A stretch of DNA of 64,000 nt from Paenibacillus tianjinensis (GTDB taxonomy: Bacteria > Bacillota > Bacilli > Paenibacillales > Paenibacillaceae): positions 1,240,001 to 1,304,000 of the forward strand of contig NZ_CP070969.1 in NCBI RefSeq assembly GCF_017086365.1. The letters are read 5' to 3'. Position numbers and translations under genes: made by a program. The notes beneath the pieces were generated by a model, which saw only the letters and a list, made by a program, of their open reading frames with translations, made no database searches and was not told the origin of the DNA. Position 1 is the stretch's first letter; each line of letters opens with the position of its first letter. Below, piece by piece: positions 53,308 through 62,046 of the stretch.

Positions 53308-54390
53308 ATGAGCGAGGTTAAAAAAATCGCCGTAATTGCCGGGGACGGAATCGGACCTGAAGTTGTGGCTGAAGCGGAAAAAGTATTGAAAAAAGCAGAG
53401 GAGCTGTTCGGCTACACCTTTGAAACCGAGCATGCGCTGTTTGGCGGAATTGCCATTGATGAGCGGGGAACTCCGCTGCCGGAAGATACGCTGGAAATAT
53501 GCCGCAGTGCGGATGCTGTACTGCTGGGAGCAGTCGGCGGACCGAAATGGGACAACAACCCGAAGGAGCTGCGTCCGGAAACCGGCCTTCTCGGTATCCG
53601 CAAAGCGCTGGGCCTGTTCTCCAATCTGCGTCCGGCAGTAGTGTTCGATTGCCTGAAGGATGCTTCTACCTTGAAACCGGAAGTGCTGGAAGGTACGGAC
53701 CTGATGGTTGTTCGTGAGCTGACCGGGGGCATCTACTTCGGCGAGAAGCTTCGCCGTCAGGGCGAGCACGGTGAAGAAGCTGTTGATACCTGCGTGTACA
53801 ATGTAACAGAAGTGGAGCGCATCGTGCGCCAGGCTTTTGAGATTGCCGGTAAACGCCGCAATAAGCTGGCTAGCGTAGACAAAGCGAATGTACTTGAGAC
53901 TTCCCGCCTGTGGCGTGAAGTAGTCAACAGAATCGCTCCGGAATATCCGCAGGTGGAGCTGGAGCATGTGCTGGTTGATAACTGTGCGATGCAACTGCTG
54001 CGCCGTCCGTCGAGCTTCGACGTCATTGTTACCGAGAACATGTTCGGAGACATCCTGAGCGATGAGGCAGCGATGCTGACCGGCTCGATCGGCATGCTGG
54101 CTTCAGCATCACTGGGTGAAGGCAGCTACGGCTTGTATGAACCGGTACACGGCTCAGCGCCTGACATTGCCGGCCAGGGCTTGGCTAACCCGATTGCGAC
54201 TATCCTGTCGCTGGCGCTCATGTTCCGCATGACCTTTGGCTATGAGGATGCCGCAGCGGCAATTGAAGCCGCTGTAGCTGAGGTGCTGGATGCAGGACAC
54301 CGCACCAGTGATATTGCTGTCGATAAGAGTAAAGCCATCAGCACGACTGAAATGGGCGATCTGATCGTTGCTGCAATCCGTAAAGCGTAA
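53308..54390 (+). CDS. leuB: 3-isopropylmalate dehydrogenase
   Basis: LeuB oxidises 3-isopropylmalate with NAD in leucine synthesis. The 360-residue protein has [18 protein letters not shown] at the start, [11 protein letters not shown], the substrate residues in [21 protein letters not shown] and the metal-binding [20 protein letters not shown] is eight bases before ATG 53308. A GTG at 53299 overlaps that site. It lies 4.3 kb from leuA with unrelated genes between, and leuC/leuD are not in the window. Confidence 0.95.
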   Translation: MSEVKKIAVIAGDGIGPEVVAEAEKVLKKAEELFGYTFETEHALFGGIAIDERGTPLPEDTLEICRSADAVLLGAVGGPKWDNNPKELRPETGLLGIRKALGLFSNLRPAVVFDCLKDASTLKPEVLEGTDLMVVRELTGGIYFGEKLRRQGEHGEEAVDTCVYNVTEVERIVRQAFEIAGKRRNKLASVDKANVLETSRLWREVVNRIAPEYPQVELEHVLVDNCAMQLLRRPSSFDVIVTENMFGDILSDEAAMLTGSIGMLASASLGEGSYGLYEPVHGSAPDIAGQGLANPIATILSLALMFRMTFGYEDAAAAIEAAVAEVLDAGHRTSDIAVDKSKAISTTEMGDLIVAAIRKA

Positions 54391-54452
54391 ATCTACCACT
54401 GCAGTCCTCCTTTGACGCAGAAAAACAGAAAACTTCACAAAATGTTGCTTAT

Positions 54453-54467
54453 TTATAATAATTATAA
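54453..54467 (+). promoter_or_regulatory. PerR box, TTATAATAATTATAA
   Basis: A perfect 7-1-7 match to the PerR consensus TTATAATNATTATAA lies 20 bases before the -35 of the peroxiredoxin gene. It predicts repression by PerR and induction by peroxide. Confidence 0.88.
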
Positions 54468-54486
54468 AAAAGTAATGAGTGTAATA

Positions 54487-54515
54487 TTGACTTTAATTTG
54501 GTGCGATGATACCAT
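54487..54515 (+). promoter_or_regulatory. Candidate promoter of the peroxiredoxin gene
   Basis: TTGACT (54487-54492), 17 bases, then TACCAT (54510-54515). The -35 is good and the -10 moderate. The transcript would have a leader of about 115 bases. Confidence 0.5.
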
Positions 54516-54637
54516 TTGGTCTATAGCAATAAGTAAGTGACCAACACATTTAATCAAGAAAAGCATATTGCCTCAGCTCCCTTAAGGGCTGCTATGAGTG
54601 GTTGTTTTTCTTACATAATCAAAGGAGGATTTAAGCA

Positions 54638-55177
54638 ATGGCAGAACGTTTGGTAGGTAAACAGGCTCCGGACTTCACAATGGAAACAGTTTCGGGCGAC
54701 GGTAAAGATTTTGGTAAGGTAAGCTTGTCCGACTATCGCGGCAAATGGCTTGTATTCTTCTTTTATCCGCTCGACTTCACCTTTGTATGTCCTACAGAAA
54801 TTACAGCACTTAGTGATGCAGCAGCTGACTTCGCGGCACTCGATACTGAGATTCTCGGCGTGAGCATTGACTCCATCCACAGCCACAAAGCATGGATCAC
54901 TACACCAAAAGACTTGAATGGTCTGGGACCAGTGAACTTCCCGCTGGCTTCGGACATTACGAAGAAGGTTGCCAGTGATTACGGCGTCCTGATCGAAGAA
55001 GAGGGTGTAGCCCTTCGCGGATTGTTCATCATCGATCCTGATGGCGAACTGAAATATGAAGTGGTTAACCATAATGATGTAGGCCGCAGCGTAGAAGAAA
55101 CGCTCCGTGTGCTGCAGGCTCTGCAATCAGGCGGTCTGTGCGCTATGAACTGGAAACCGGGCGACAAGAACCTGTAA
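54638..55177 (+). CDS. Typical 2-Cys peroxiredoxin (AhpC/TSA family)
   Basis: This 179-residue thiol peroxidase reduces hydrogen peroxide and organic peroxides. The peroxidatic Cys is in FYPLDFTFVCPTEI, and the resolving Cys in GGLCAMNWKPG near the C-terminus, where VCPANW is more usual. The GVSIDSIHSHKAW segment is conserved in YkuU-type enzymes. AAAGGAGG precedes the ATG. The PerR box upstream fits an oxidative-stress role. Electrons would come from a thioredoxin or AhpF-like partner encoded elsewhere. Confidence 0.93.
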   Translation: MAERLVGKQAPDFTMETVSGDGKDFGKVSLSDYRGKWLVFFFYPLDFTFVCPTEITALSDAAADFAALDTEILGVSIDSIHSHKAWITTPKDLNGLGPVNFPLASDITKKVASDYGVLIEEEGVALRGLFIIDPDGELKYEVVNHNDVGRSVEETLRVLQALQSGGLCAMNWKPGDKNL

Positions 55178-55205
55178 GGGCTGTCTGCTCTTTGAGAGAA
55201 TGATG

Positions 55206-55249
55206 AAAACCTCCTTGCGGGAAGATTTCCCGGCGAGGGGGTTTTTTGC
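55206..55249 (+). terminator. Terminator of the peroxiredoxin gene
   Basis: AACCTCCTTGCGGGAA pairs with TTCCCGGCGAGGGGGTT around GAT, ending in a T-run. Confidence 0.88.
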
Positions 55250-55338
55250 AACAAAACACCAGTTTCTGGCAGTGATGTCGTTTAAAAATAGGCGGAGCGG
55301 TTAATATATAGCCTAAAAGGAGAGGAATCTCCGGCAGG

Positions 55339-55355
55339 TTATTGTAATACAATAA
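55339..55355. promoter_or_regulatory. Perfect 17-bp palindrome TTATTGTAATACAATAA
   Basis: Eight-base arms flank one central base, 41 bases before the next ATG. It is the size and AT-richness of a dimeric repressor site. It does not match the PerR, Fur or Zur consensus well. Confidence 0.5.
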
Positions 55356-55395
55356 TACGAAATCAATGGAACATACCCAAGGAGGGTGAACAAAA

Positions 55396-55803
55396 ATGAG
55401 CTTTTGCTGTGGAGCGAGTATGGTCGGAACGAAGGGAACCCTTAAACATTATCGCACGCAAGTCCATAATGTTCCCCTGCTTTTTTGCCCGGTCTGTCAC
55501 CGGGTAGAGGTACATTACAAAGTCGAGAACGAGTATGAGATTCTGGCGGAATATGCTCATGGCGATGGAGTTAGCGACGTTGATTTTCAGGACTATGTAA
55601 TGGAAGACGAAGAGGCGATCTTCGAGAATGTCATTAATATGGAGAGCGAAGATCCGCTGGCGATTGTTCGCAGTCAGATTGATATGGCTCTTGACCTGCT
55701 GGGCGTAGCCAAGCAGATTGGTGACAGCAAATGGGAGCGAGAGCTTAAGAAGCGCCTCGCAGTAATGAGCCAGCGCCGCCATCGCCTCCAGCAAAAAGCT
55801 TAA
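55396..55803 (+). CDS. Uncharacterised Cys-containing protein
   Basis: I do not recognise a family with confidence. The 135-residue acidic protein starts MSFCCGASMVG and has FCPVCHRVEVHYK, giving a C-C and a C-x2-C that could bind zinc, as in YgiT-type finger domains. The middle is very acidic and the C-terminus is basic and helical (KKRLAVMSQRRHRLQQK). AAGGAGGG precedes the ATG, and a 17-bp palindrome lies just upstream. Confidence 0.7.
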   Translation: MSFCCGASMVGTKGTLKHYRTQVHNVPLLFCPVCHRVEVHYKVENEYEILAEYAHGDGVSDVDFQDYVMEDEEAIFENVINMESEDPLAIVRSQIDMALDLLGVAKQIGDSKWERELKKRLAVMSQRRHRLQQKA

Positions 55804-56185
55804 GGTCATTATTTTAATGCAAATAAGTTCCGGATATAGTCTGTTACCAAAGCCTTCGCTACGGCTGCGAAGGCTTTTTGATATATCTTAGAGTAGAATT
55901 ATGCGGGGAAATGCAACCTGAAGCCGCGTTATAGGCGGCTTATTGCATTAGTAATAATATTTACTATGCCTTAAGAATCATTTTAGCAAGTTTTTTGCCA
56001 TTCGACAGTTTCTCTGATTGCGTTGTCTTCTTCTCTTGGATATGATTGGAATATAGTTGAAACGGTTGGATAATATAATACGATTTCCGAATGTTCTGGC
56101 GGCTTCGTCATATACTCATTTACATAGTAATTTGATGTCGCTTAAGCGTCTACGCCAAATGCAGTAAAAGGGGGAACTTCGTATC
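55804..56185 (+). promoter_or_regulatory. Gene-free region with terminator and candidate promoter
   Basis: AAAGCCTTCGC pairs with GCGAAGGCTTT at about 55849-55879, ending in T, and terminates the previous gene. TTGGAA (56046-56051), 17 bases and GATAAT (56069-56074) form a plausible sigma-A promoter for the kinase. I see no other feature. Confidence 0.6.
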
Positions 56186-57289
56186 GTGATAAGCCAATAT
56201 CAGGAAAGCTTGATTTTACCGGCAAGAATGTTTCAATCCGTATCAATGAAAACCACATATGAAGATGTACTAGAGCACATTGAGAGTGGAATTATGCTTT
56301 TTGATGAAGAAGGGGTTCTGGTTTTTGTAAACAAGCAGATGTATGCTTTCCTTGAATTAGCTCGTCATTCACTCCTAGGCTGCACTATGACTCATCTGCT
56401 GGCGAATATTCAGCTAAGCCGTTTAAAAAGAAAGCAGGTGCTGCGAGCTTACCGCGAAATGGTGAGAAAAAACAAACCTACTTATGAATTCATAGATGAA
56501 TATGGCCGTTATTGGCGGGCCACCCTGCGCTCAGGCGAGCAAATGAAGGGAAGCTATTTGTTTATCCTGAAAGAGATTTCCGATTATAAGCTGATTGAGC
56601 AGACCGCTTATCAGAACGATAGCCTGGCCATGCTGGGCAAATTATCCGCTTCAATCGCCCATGAGATCCGTAATCCTCTGACAGCCATTCGCGGATTTAT
56701 CCAATTACTGCATCCGCATCTGCATCAGCTGGGTAAAGAGGAATACGCGAAGATCATTCTGGCCGAGATTGACCGCGCTAATGACATTATTCACGAATTT
56801 CTGACGTCATCTAAACCTTCTGCCCCCCAAGTCAGCATGATTCCTGTGTCGGCATTACTGAAAGAGGTCGTATTGCTTACGGAGAGTGAAGCCTTAATGA
56901 AGGGCTGCCAAATCAATCTCCATCCGCTTCAAGGCGATATGATCATTTCCGGTGATGCCAAGCAAATGAAACAGGTAGTGCTGAATATAATAAGAAATGC
57001 AATGGAAGCGATTACAGAGCGCTCGGATGATTATATTGGCAAGATTGAGGTTGGGGCCCGCAGAGAAGGTGCAGAGGTCCGCATCTTTATCTCTGATAAC
57101 GGCAAAGGGATGGATCTGTGCACACTCGACAGATTGTTTAATCCATTCTTTACCACGAAGGAAAACGGGACGGGGCTCGGTCTGTCCGTTAGTGACCGGA
57201 TTATCAAGAATCATGGGGGCTGCATTTCGGTCAGCAGCAGAGTCAACGAAGGGACCCGTTTTGTCATTTCCCTGCCGCTGATTCAATAG
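56186..57289 (+). CDS. PAS-domain histidine kinase, sporulation-kinase-like
   Basis: The 367-residue protein lacks membrane segments. A PAS domain spans about 22-135. The dimerisation/phosphoacceptor helix is SIAHEIRNPLTAIRGFIQLL with H159, and the ATPase domain has N (VLNIIRNAMEAI), G1 (FISDNGKGMD), F and G2 (TGLGLSVSDRIIKNHGG) boxes. The layout resembles KinA/KinE kinases feeding Spo0F, and no response regulator gene is beside it, which fits an orphan phosphorelay kinase. The start is GTG with AAAGGGGG eleven bases upstream. Confidence 0.9.
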   Translation: MISQYQESLILPARMFQSVSMKTTYEDVLEHIESGIMLFDEEGVLVFVNKQMYAFLELARHSLLGCTMTHLLANIQLSRLKRKQVLRAYREMVRKNKPTYEFIDEYGRYWRATLRSGEQMKGSYLFILKEISDYKLIEQTAYQNDSLAMLGKLSASIAHEIRNPLTAIRGFIQLLHPHLHQLGKEEYAKIILAEIDRANDIIHEFLTSSKPSAPQVSMIPVSALLKEVVLLTESEALMKGCQINLHPLQGDMIISGDAKQMKQVVLNIIRNAMEAITERSDDYIGKIEVGARREGAEVRIFISDNGKGMDLCTLDRLFNPFFTTKENGTGLGLSVSDRIIKNHGGCISVSSRVNEGTRFVISLPLIQ

Positions 57290-57341
57290 CGGGACTGCAG
57301 GCTGATTTTTCAGAACCCATGCGATATAATAAGAAATGCTA

Positions 57342-57392
57342 AAAGGCTGATTCCTGTGATGCACGGCTTAGTGCGGGAAGTCAGCCTTATCT
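57342..57392 (+). promoter_or_regulatory. Leader hairpin upstream of the aminopeptidase gene
   Basis: AAGGCTGA (57342) is complementary to TCAGCCTT about 40 bases further on. It lies after a TATAAT at 57325-57330 and before the ribosome site. There is no T-run, so it is probably not a terminator. Confidence 0.35.
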
Positions 57393-57442
57393 GCGTTCTG
57401 ATAGCGGATATGGTTATAGGAAGAACGGCTGGAGGGAAGTAT

Positions 57443-58975
57443 ATGATCATTGAATGGAACAGCGGCGGTTCATCTGCTGCCATAACAGGCGATGCCTTAT
57501 GTGTTATTGTATCCGAAGCCGAGCTGGAGCGCGGCAGTATGCCGGCAGCATGGAAGTCGAGAATAGAGCCACTGGCCCAAGCAGGACTTTTTACAGGGAA
57601 GCTAAATCAGACCTATCTATTGGCCGCCGGAGATCTGCCTAGTCATTCTCTTGTCATTTTAGCGGGAAGCGGAATAGGAATGCCGAATGCAGATGAAATA
57701 AGGGTGCTGGCTGCACAGGTTTCCCGCGCTGCATTTCGCCACAAAATCTCGGTGCTTATCATTCAAGTACCAGAGCTGCTCATGTCTAAGGAGGCTGTAA
57801 CAGTGGCCCAGATGCTTACCGAAGGCCTTGTGCTTGGGGGCTACCGCAGGAAGCATTACAAGCAGGAACAGCCTCCTTATAGAGGACTGACCTCTGTGGT
57901 GTTTCGTACGGAGCAGCAAACGGGGGAAGCGGTCAATCATAGCTGGAATCAGGGGATACAGCGGGGTTTGGCCTTTGCCGAAGCGACGAATCTGGCCCGC
58001 GATTTGACGAACCTTCCCGGCAATTTGCTGACACCATCCACTCTAGCGGCGGCAGCCATTGAAGTGGCTGAGCGTCATGGCCTTCCGGCTGAAGTGCTGG
58101 ATGAACGTGAAATGGAACAAAAAGGGATGGGCGGCCTGCTTGCTGTCGGGAAGGGCAGTGTGCATCCGCCGCGGATGATAGCTATTCGTTACCAGGGAAC
58201 CGGCGACTGGGAGAATGTCATAGGGATTGTCGGCAAAGGAATTACCTTTGACACAGGCGGAATTTCACTGAAAAGAGCGCCAGGGATGGAAGATATGATC
58301 AGTGACATGGGCGGGGCGGCAGCTGTACTGGGTGTCATTGACGCGCTGGGCAGATTGCGGCCGCGGGTTAATGTGGTTATGGTCATCCCTGCTGCTGAAA
58401 ATATGCCCTCGGCTGCTGCCTTTAAGCCAGGGGATGTAATAACCTCTCTTAGCGGAAGAACAGTTGAAGTGCTCAATACCGATGCGGAGGGAAGAATAGT
58501 ACTCGGGGATGCGTTGACCTATGCCATGGAATGGGGGGCAGAACGCATCATTGATGTAGCCACACTTACTGGTGCGGTGCTATCGATTTTGGGGGATATT
58601 GCTACCGGTGCTGTCACTAATGACGAGCCGTTTTTACAGGAGCTGCTGGCTGCTTCCAGGTTGTCCGGAGAGAAAATCTGGCCGCTGCCGGTGTATCCTG
58701 AATTCCGTGAAATGCTGAGAAGTGAAGTAGCGGATATCCGCAACGCAGCCGGAAGATTCGGAGGTGCCACAACGGCAGGCTTATTTATCGGTGAGTTTGC
58801 TGAAGGGCGGCCGTGGATTCACCTGGATATTGCCGGAACAGCCTTCCTGTCCAAAGAGCGGGGCGTGAACCCCAAAGGGGCAACAGGAGTTATGGTGCGT
58901 ACGATGCTGGAATATTTAGTGAATTTTACGTGCGGGACAGGATCAGAACAGGCTGCCGCTTCAACCGGAAACTAA
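57443..58975 (+). CDS. pepA: Leucyl aminopeptidase (M17 family)
   Basis: This 510-residue cytosolic metallo-aminopeptidase removes N-terminal residues and usually forms hexamers with two metals per site. The catalytic domain has GKGITFDTGGISLKRAPGMEDM (metal ligands and Lys), MGGAAAVLG and the signature NTDAEGRIVLGDAL. GGAGGG precedes ATG 57443. The longer frame to 57356 runs through the leader. A terminator follows. Confidence 0.92.
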   Translation: MIIEWNSGGSSAAITGDALCVIVSEAELERGSMPAAWKSRIEPLAQAGLFTGKLNQTYLLAAGDLPSHSLVILAGSGIGMPNADEIRVLAAQVSRAAFRHKISVLIIQVPELLMSKEAVTVAQMLTEGLVLGGYRRKHYKQEQPPYRGLTSVVFRTEQQTGEAVNHSWNQGIQRGLAFAEATNLARDLTNLPGNLLTPSTLAAAAIEVAERHGLPAEVLDEREMEQKGMGGLLAVGKGSVHPPRMIAIRYQGTGDWENVIGIVGKGITFDTGGISLKRAPGMEDMISDMGGAAAVLGVIDALGRLRPRVNVVMVIPAAENMPSAAAFKPGDVITSLSGRTVEVLNTDAEGRIVLGDALTYAMEWGAERIIDVATLTGAVLSILGDIATGAVTNDEPFLQELLAASRLSGEKIWPLPVYPEFREMLRSEVADIRNAAGRFGGATTAGLFIGEFAEGRPWIHLDIAGTAFLSKERGVNPKGATGVMVRTMLEYLVNFTCGTGSEQAAASTGN

Positions 58976-58989
58976 GAGGATATCAGACG

Positions 58990-59034
58990 AAAAGCCGCAA
59001 AGCTCCAAGTTTTCAGGAGCTTTACGGCTTTTTG
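58990..59034 (+). terminator. Terminator after pepA
   Basis: AAAGCCGCAAAGCTCC pairs with GGAGCTTTACGGCTTT around a nine-base loop, then more T. Confidence 0.9.
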
Positions 59035-59080
59035 TAATCAAAGTGAAATCGTTAAGGTATGAAGGTCTGATTTAGAATGT

Positions 59081-59218
59081 TCAGCTGTTCCGTTTAGCCC
59101 GCACTTGTGAGGTGAAGGATTGGATACCCTCCATAATCTTATCGCGTGCATTTTTATTTTTTAGCAAATAAGCGGCTCCCAATGCTGCGGTAGTAAATAA
59201 CGTTTTTTTAGTATTCAT
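59081..59218 (-). CDS. Small 45-residue protein, YtxH-like
   Basis: On the minus strand, TAAGGAGGAATAACC is followed by ATG and a 45-codon frame that begins MNTKKTLFTTAALGAAYLLK and ends VRAKRNS before TGA. A short hydrophobic N-terminal helix and a basic amphipathic tail resemble small YtxH-type stress proteins. The very good ribosome site makes it likely to be real. Function unknown. Confidence 0.7.
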   Translation of the reverse strand: MNTKKTLFTTAALGAAYLLKNKNARDKIMEGIQSFTSQVRAKRNS

Positions 59219-59329
59219 GGTTATTCCTCCTTAGGTTGTGGTCTAGCTGCAATTGCTTATAACAAACATACCCGATTACCAAGGAGTTTAAACCTGCTGT
59301 ATGAAGTTGGCAGCTATAATACCGCTGAT

Positions 59330-59512
59330 TTACAGCTTGCTGTCGGCCGTTCCTGAAGAGCAGGCGAATGGCGAATCCAGCGAAGCAGCCGGGCAGCTTT
59401 TGCTTTTATCACAGCCGGCGCAAGCACCTTGTTTCCCTTTTTGAACATGCCGGTAAATCATCCAGCCCGAATAACCGAACACTGCAGCTACAATCACAAT
59501 ATTGACTAACAT
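59330..59512 (-). CDS. FeoB-associated Cys-rich membrane protein
   Basis: The 60-residue protein has one N-terminal membrane helix (about 3-21) and a cytoplasmic tail with CAGCDKSKSCPAAS, three Cys in a metal-binding arrangement plus a fourth in FACSSG. Small proteins of this type follow feoB in many Bacillota and may help iron transfer or gene regulation. It starts 43 bases after feoB ends, on the same strand. Confidence 0.85.
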   Translation of the reverse strand: MLVNIVIVAAVFGYSGWMIYRHVQKGKQGACAGCDKSKSCPAASLDSPFACSSGTADSKL

Positions 59513-59555
59513 GGTTTGTCCCCGCTTTCTGCAAGAAAGTCTGCTAATCCAGGCT

Positions 59556-61568
59556 TTACGACCATCCCAATAAACTTCCGCCTTGGAAAATAATAAATGA
59601 TACCATATACGCCAGCACCAGGGAGTACCCCATAGAGAAGAAAGTCCACTTCCAGGAAGCTGTTTCTTTTTTAATAACCCCCACAGTGGCCAGGCAAGGA
59701 ATATAGAGCAGGATAAAGGCCATGAAGCTGATGGAGCTCAGCGGTGTAAATACCTGTGAGATCTGACTTTCCAATCCGGCAGTGTCCGGCGTGTGATAGA
59801 TGATATTCATGGTGGAGACTACAACCTCTTTCGCAAGGAAGCCGGGAACCAGCGTGGAGCCGGCCTGCCAGGTTCCGAAGCCGAGCGGGTGCAGCAGCGG
59901 TGCGATCAGCCCGCCGAATTTAGCCAAAAAACTGTTATCCATGTCCACATTGAATCCGGTGGGCCCGGCATAGGACATCAGCCAGATAATTACGGAACCG
60001 GCAAGGATAATGGTACCTGCTTTGCGCAGGAAGCCTTTGCCTTTCTCCCAGGTGCTGCGGCCAAGCGTCTTAAGCTGCGGCATACGGTAAGGAGGCAGTT
60101 CAATGATGAAGACGGACGATTCATTCTTGAACAAGTGCTTGGAGAACAGCTTGCACAGGATCAGTGCGAATATAACACCGAGCACATACATGGACATAAC
60201 TGCCGTTGCCTGCTGGGCCGGGAAGAATACTGCGGCAAACAATAGATAAACCGGCAATCGGGCAGAGCAGGACATGAGCGGCAACAAGAGAGTTGTGAGC
60301 ATCCGTTCTTTAGGCTGTTCAATGCTGCGTGCAGCCATGATAGCGGGGACATTACAGCCGAAGCCGATAATAAACGGGATAAATGCTTTGCCGTTTAACC
60401 CCATCCGTTCCATTGTGCTGTCCATGAGCAGACAGACACGTGCCATGTATCCGGAATCCTCCAGGAAAGAAATCATCAGGAACAGAATAAAAATCTGCGG
60501 AACGAAGACAACCACGCCTCCTACCCCGCCGATAATGCCGTCTACAATCAGCGCATGCGTAAATCCTGATGCCCCGATCGTCTGGAGCAGTGAATTAGCA
60601 CTGTCACTGATGGGGCCGGAAATCCAGCCGTCTACGATATCTGACAAAGGTCCGCCGACCCAGTCAAATGTTGTTTTGAACATTGCATACATAAAAACAA
60701 GAAATAGAGGAAGTCCCAAAAAACGGTGGGTCAGAATGGAATCCAGTTTTTCCGTCAGATTATGCGGCTTCTGGGCTGTTGTATCCACTGCCTCAAGACA
60801 TATCGAATGAATGTATTCTTTACGGGTTGAACGAATCCATTGCGGCAGCGTCAAGGCCAGCTTCTTGTTCTGCAGCTCGGTTTGGCAGGTATCGCAGATT
60901 TCCAGCAGCCGGCTGATATTGATGCGTTTACTCAGCAGCTCGAGCACCACCGGATTCTGTTCCAGCAATTGAAGAGCAACCCAGCGGTGGTTCGGTAAAT
61001 CAGCAGTTTGCTGCAATTCATGCTGAATGGCCGCGATGGCCTGCTCTACGAGCTCTCCATAATGGAGCTTAAAGGTTACTGCAGGTATGCTCGATGTTTT
61101 TTCCAGGATGCTCAGTACTTGTCCGCTGCCTTTGCCGGTTCTGGCAACCAGCGGCAGTACAGTAATGCCTAAATGCTTTTGCAGGATCTCAGGATTAACA
61201 TAAATGCCGCGGGCTTTAGCGACATCGATCATATTGAGGCCGAGTACGGTCGGCTTGCCATATTCCAGCAATTGCAGGGTCAGCAGCAGATTCCGTTCCA
61301 GCTGTGATGCATCCACAATGTTAACGAGCGCTTCCGGCGACTCATCGATCAGATACTGCGCGGCAACGCCCTCATCACGGGAAAGGGGGTGCAGGGAGTA
61401 GATTCCAGGTAGATCGATCAGCTTGCCTGCGCCATTCTTCAGGCTGCCCACCTTTTTCTCAACGGTTACGCCAGCCCAGTTCCCTACATATTCATAGGAA
61501 GAGGTTAATGTATTAAAAAGTGAGGTTTTTCCGGTGTTGGGATTACCTACGAGTGCAATGGAACTCAT
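59556..61568 (-). CDS. feoB: Ferrous iron transport protein B
   Basis: The 670-residue inner-membrane Fe(II) transporter has an N-terminal G domain with GNPNTGKTSLFN (residues 7-18), DLPGIYSL and LNMIDVA, a helical GDI-like spacer, and two Gate domains (GCNVPAIMAARSIE, SVFIIELPPYRMP) with about eight membrane helices. It overlaps feoA by four bases. Iron is imported mainly under low-oxygen or iron-poor conditions, and an upstream Fur box fits this. Confidence 0.95.
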   Translation of the reverse strand: MSSIALVGNPNTGKTSLFNTLTSSYEYVGNWAGVTVEKKVGSLKNGAGKLIDLPGIYSLHPLSRDEGVAAQYLIDESPEALVNIVDASQLERNLLLTLQLLEYGKPTVLGLNMIDVAKARGIYVNPEILQKHLGITVLPLVARTGKGSGQVLSILEKTSSIPAVTFKLHYGELVEQAIAAIQHELQQTADLPNHRWVALQLLEQNPVVLELLSKRINISRLLEICDTCQTELQNKKLALTLPQWIRSTRKEYIHSICLEAVDTTAQKPHNLTEKLDSILTHRFLGLPLFLVFMYAMFKTTFDWVGGPLSDIVDGWISGPISDSANSLLQTIGASGFTHALIVDGIIGGVGGVVVFVPQIFILFLMISFLEDSGYMARVCLLMDSTMERMGLNGKAFIPFIIGFGCNVPAIMAARSIEQPKERMLTTLLLPLMSCSARLPVYLLFAAVFFPAQQATAVMSMYVLGVIFALILCKLFSKHLFKNESSVFIIELPPYRMPQLKTLGRSTWEKGKGFLRKAGTIILAGSVIIWLMSYAGPTGFNVDMDNSFLAKFGGLIAPLLHPLGFGTWQAGSTLVPGFLAKEVVVSTMNIIYHTPDTAGLESQISQVFTPLSSISFMAFILLYIPCLATVGVIKKETASWKWTFFSMGYSLVLAYMVSFIIFQGGSLLGWS

Positions 61569-61807
61569 GAAACATTCACCTCAATCATGGAAGCTTCCTT
61601 CCGGCGAATCGCGAACAATTGCCCGTTACACTCCAGTGTAATCGGACCCAAGAAGGGGCCTTTTCCTTTTAGACGGATCATAACGCCTTCGGACACCCCA
61701 AGATCTGCAAGACGGCGTCGCAGGATAGGGTTCATACCTTCAATTCTATAAATAGAGCCTGTCGAGCCCGGTTGTAGGCGCAGTAATGAGCAGGATGTAG
61801 AGGCCAT
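61565..61807 (-). CDS. feoA: Ferrous iron transport protein A
   Basis: This 80-residue SH3-like protein is needed for FeoB activity. RLQPGSTGSIYRIEG, RRRLADLGVSEGVMIRLKG and FAIRRKEASMIEV follow the family pattern. GGAGGG is seven bases before the ATG. The end overlaps the feoB start (ATGA), so feoA-feoB-Cys-rich gene form one operon. Confidence 0.93.
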   Translation of the reverse strand: MASTSCSLLRLQPGSTGSIYRIEGMNPILRRRLADLGVSEGVMIRLKGKGPFLGPITLECNGQLFAIRRKEASMIEVNVS

Positions 61808-61828
61808 TTTAATCCCTCCAATAGAGAC

Positions 61829-61843
61829 TGATAATCAATCTCA
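61829..61843 (-). promoter_or_regulatory. Fur box upstream of feoA
   Basis: TGATAATCAATCTCA matches the 7-1-7 Fur consensus TGATAATNATTATCA at 12 of 14 arm positions, 22 bases before the feoA ATG. It predicts iron-dependent repression. Confidence 0.75.
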
Positions 61844-62046
61844 TTTACTTTCTTGTACTGTAGCAAATTTTAATAAATTTTGCAGTGATTTATGTCATAG
61901 CTTACATGTGCTAAAAACAGTTATGGAGGAGAACAGAAATAATCTTTACATTTTATTCTTCACTACAGTATGATTGTACGATAATGATTGCATAGTAATC
62001 TTATGCTGGCGGAAATAATGTAGGAAATGTTGAAGGGAGAAACAAA

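Noticed and set aside
55250-55275. CAAAACACCAGTTT considered as a sixth copy of the recurrent leader
   Set aside because: The arms are in the wrong order and there is no adjacent ribosome site.
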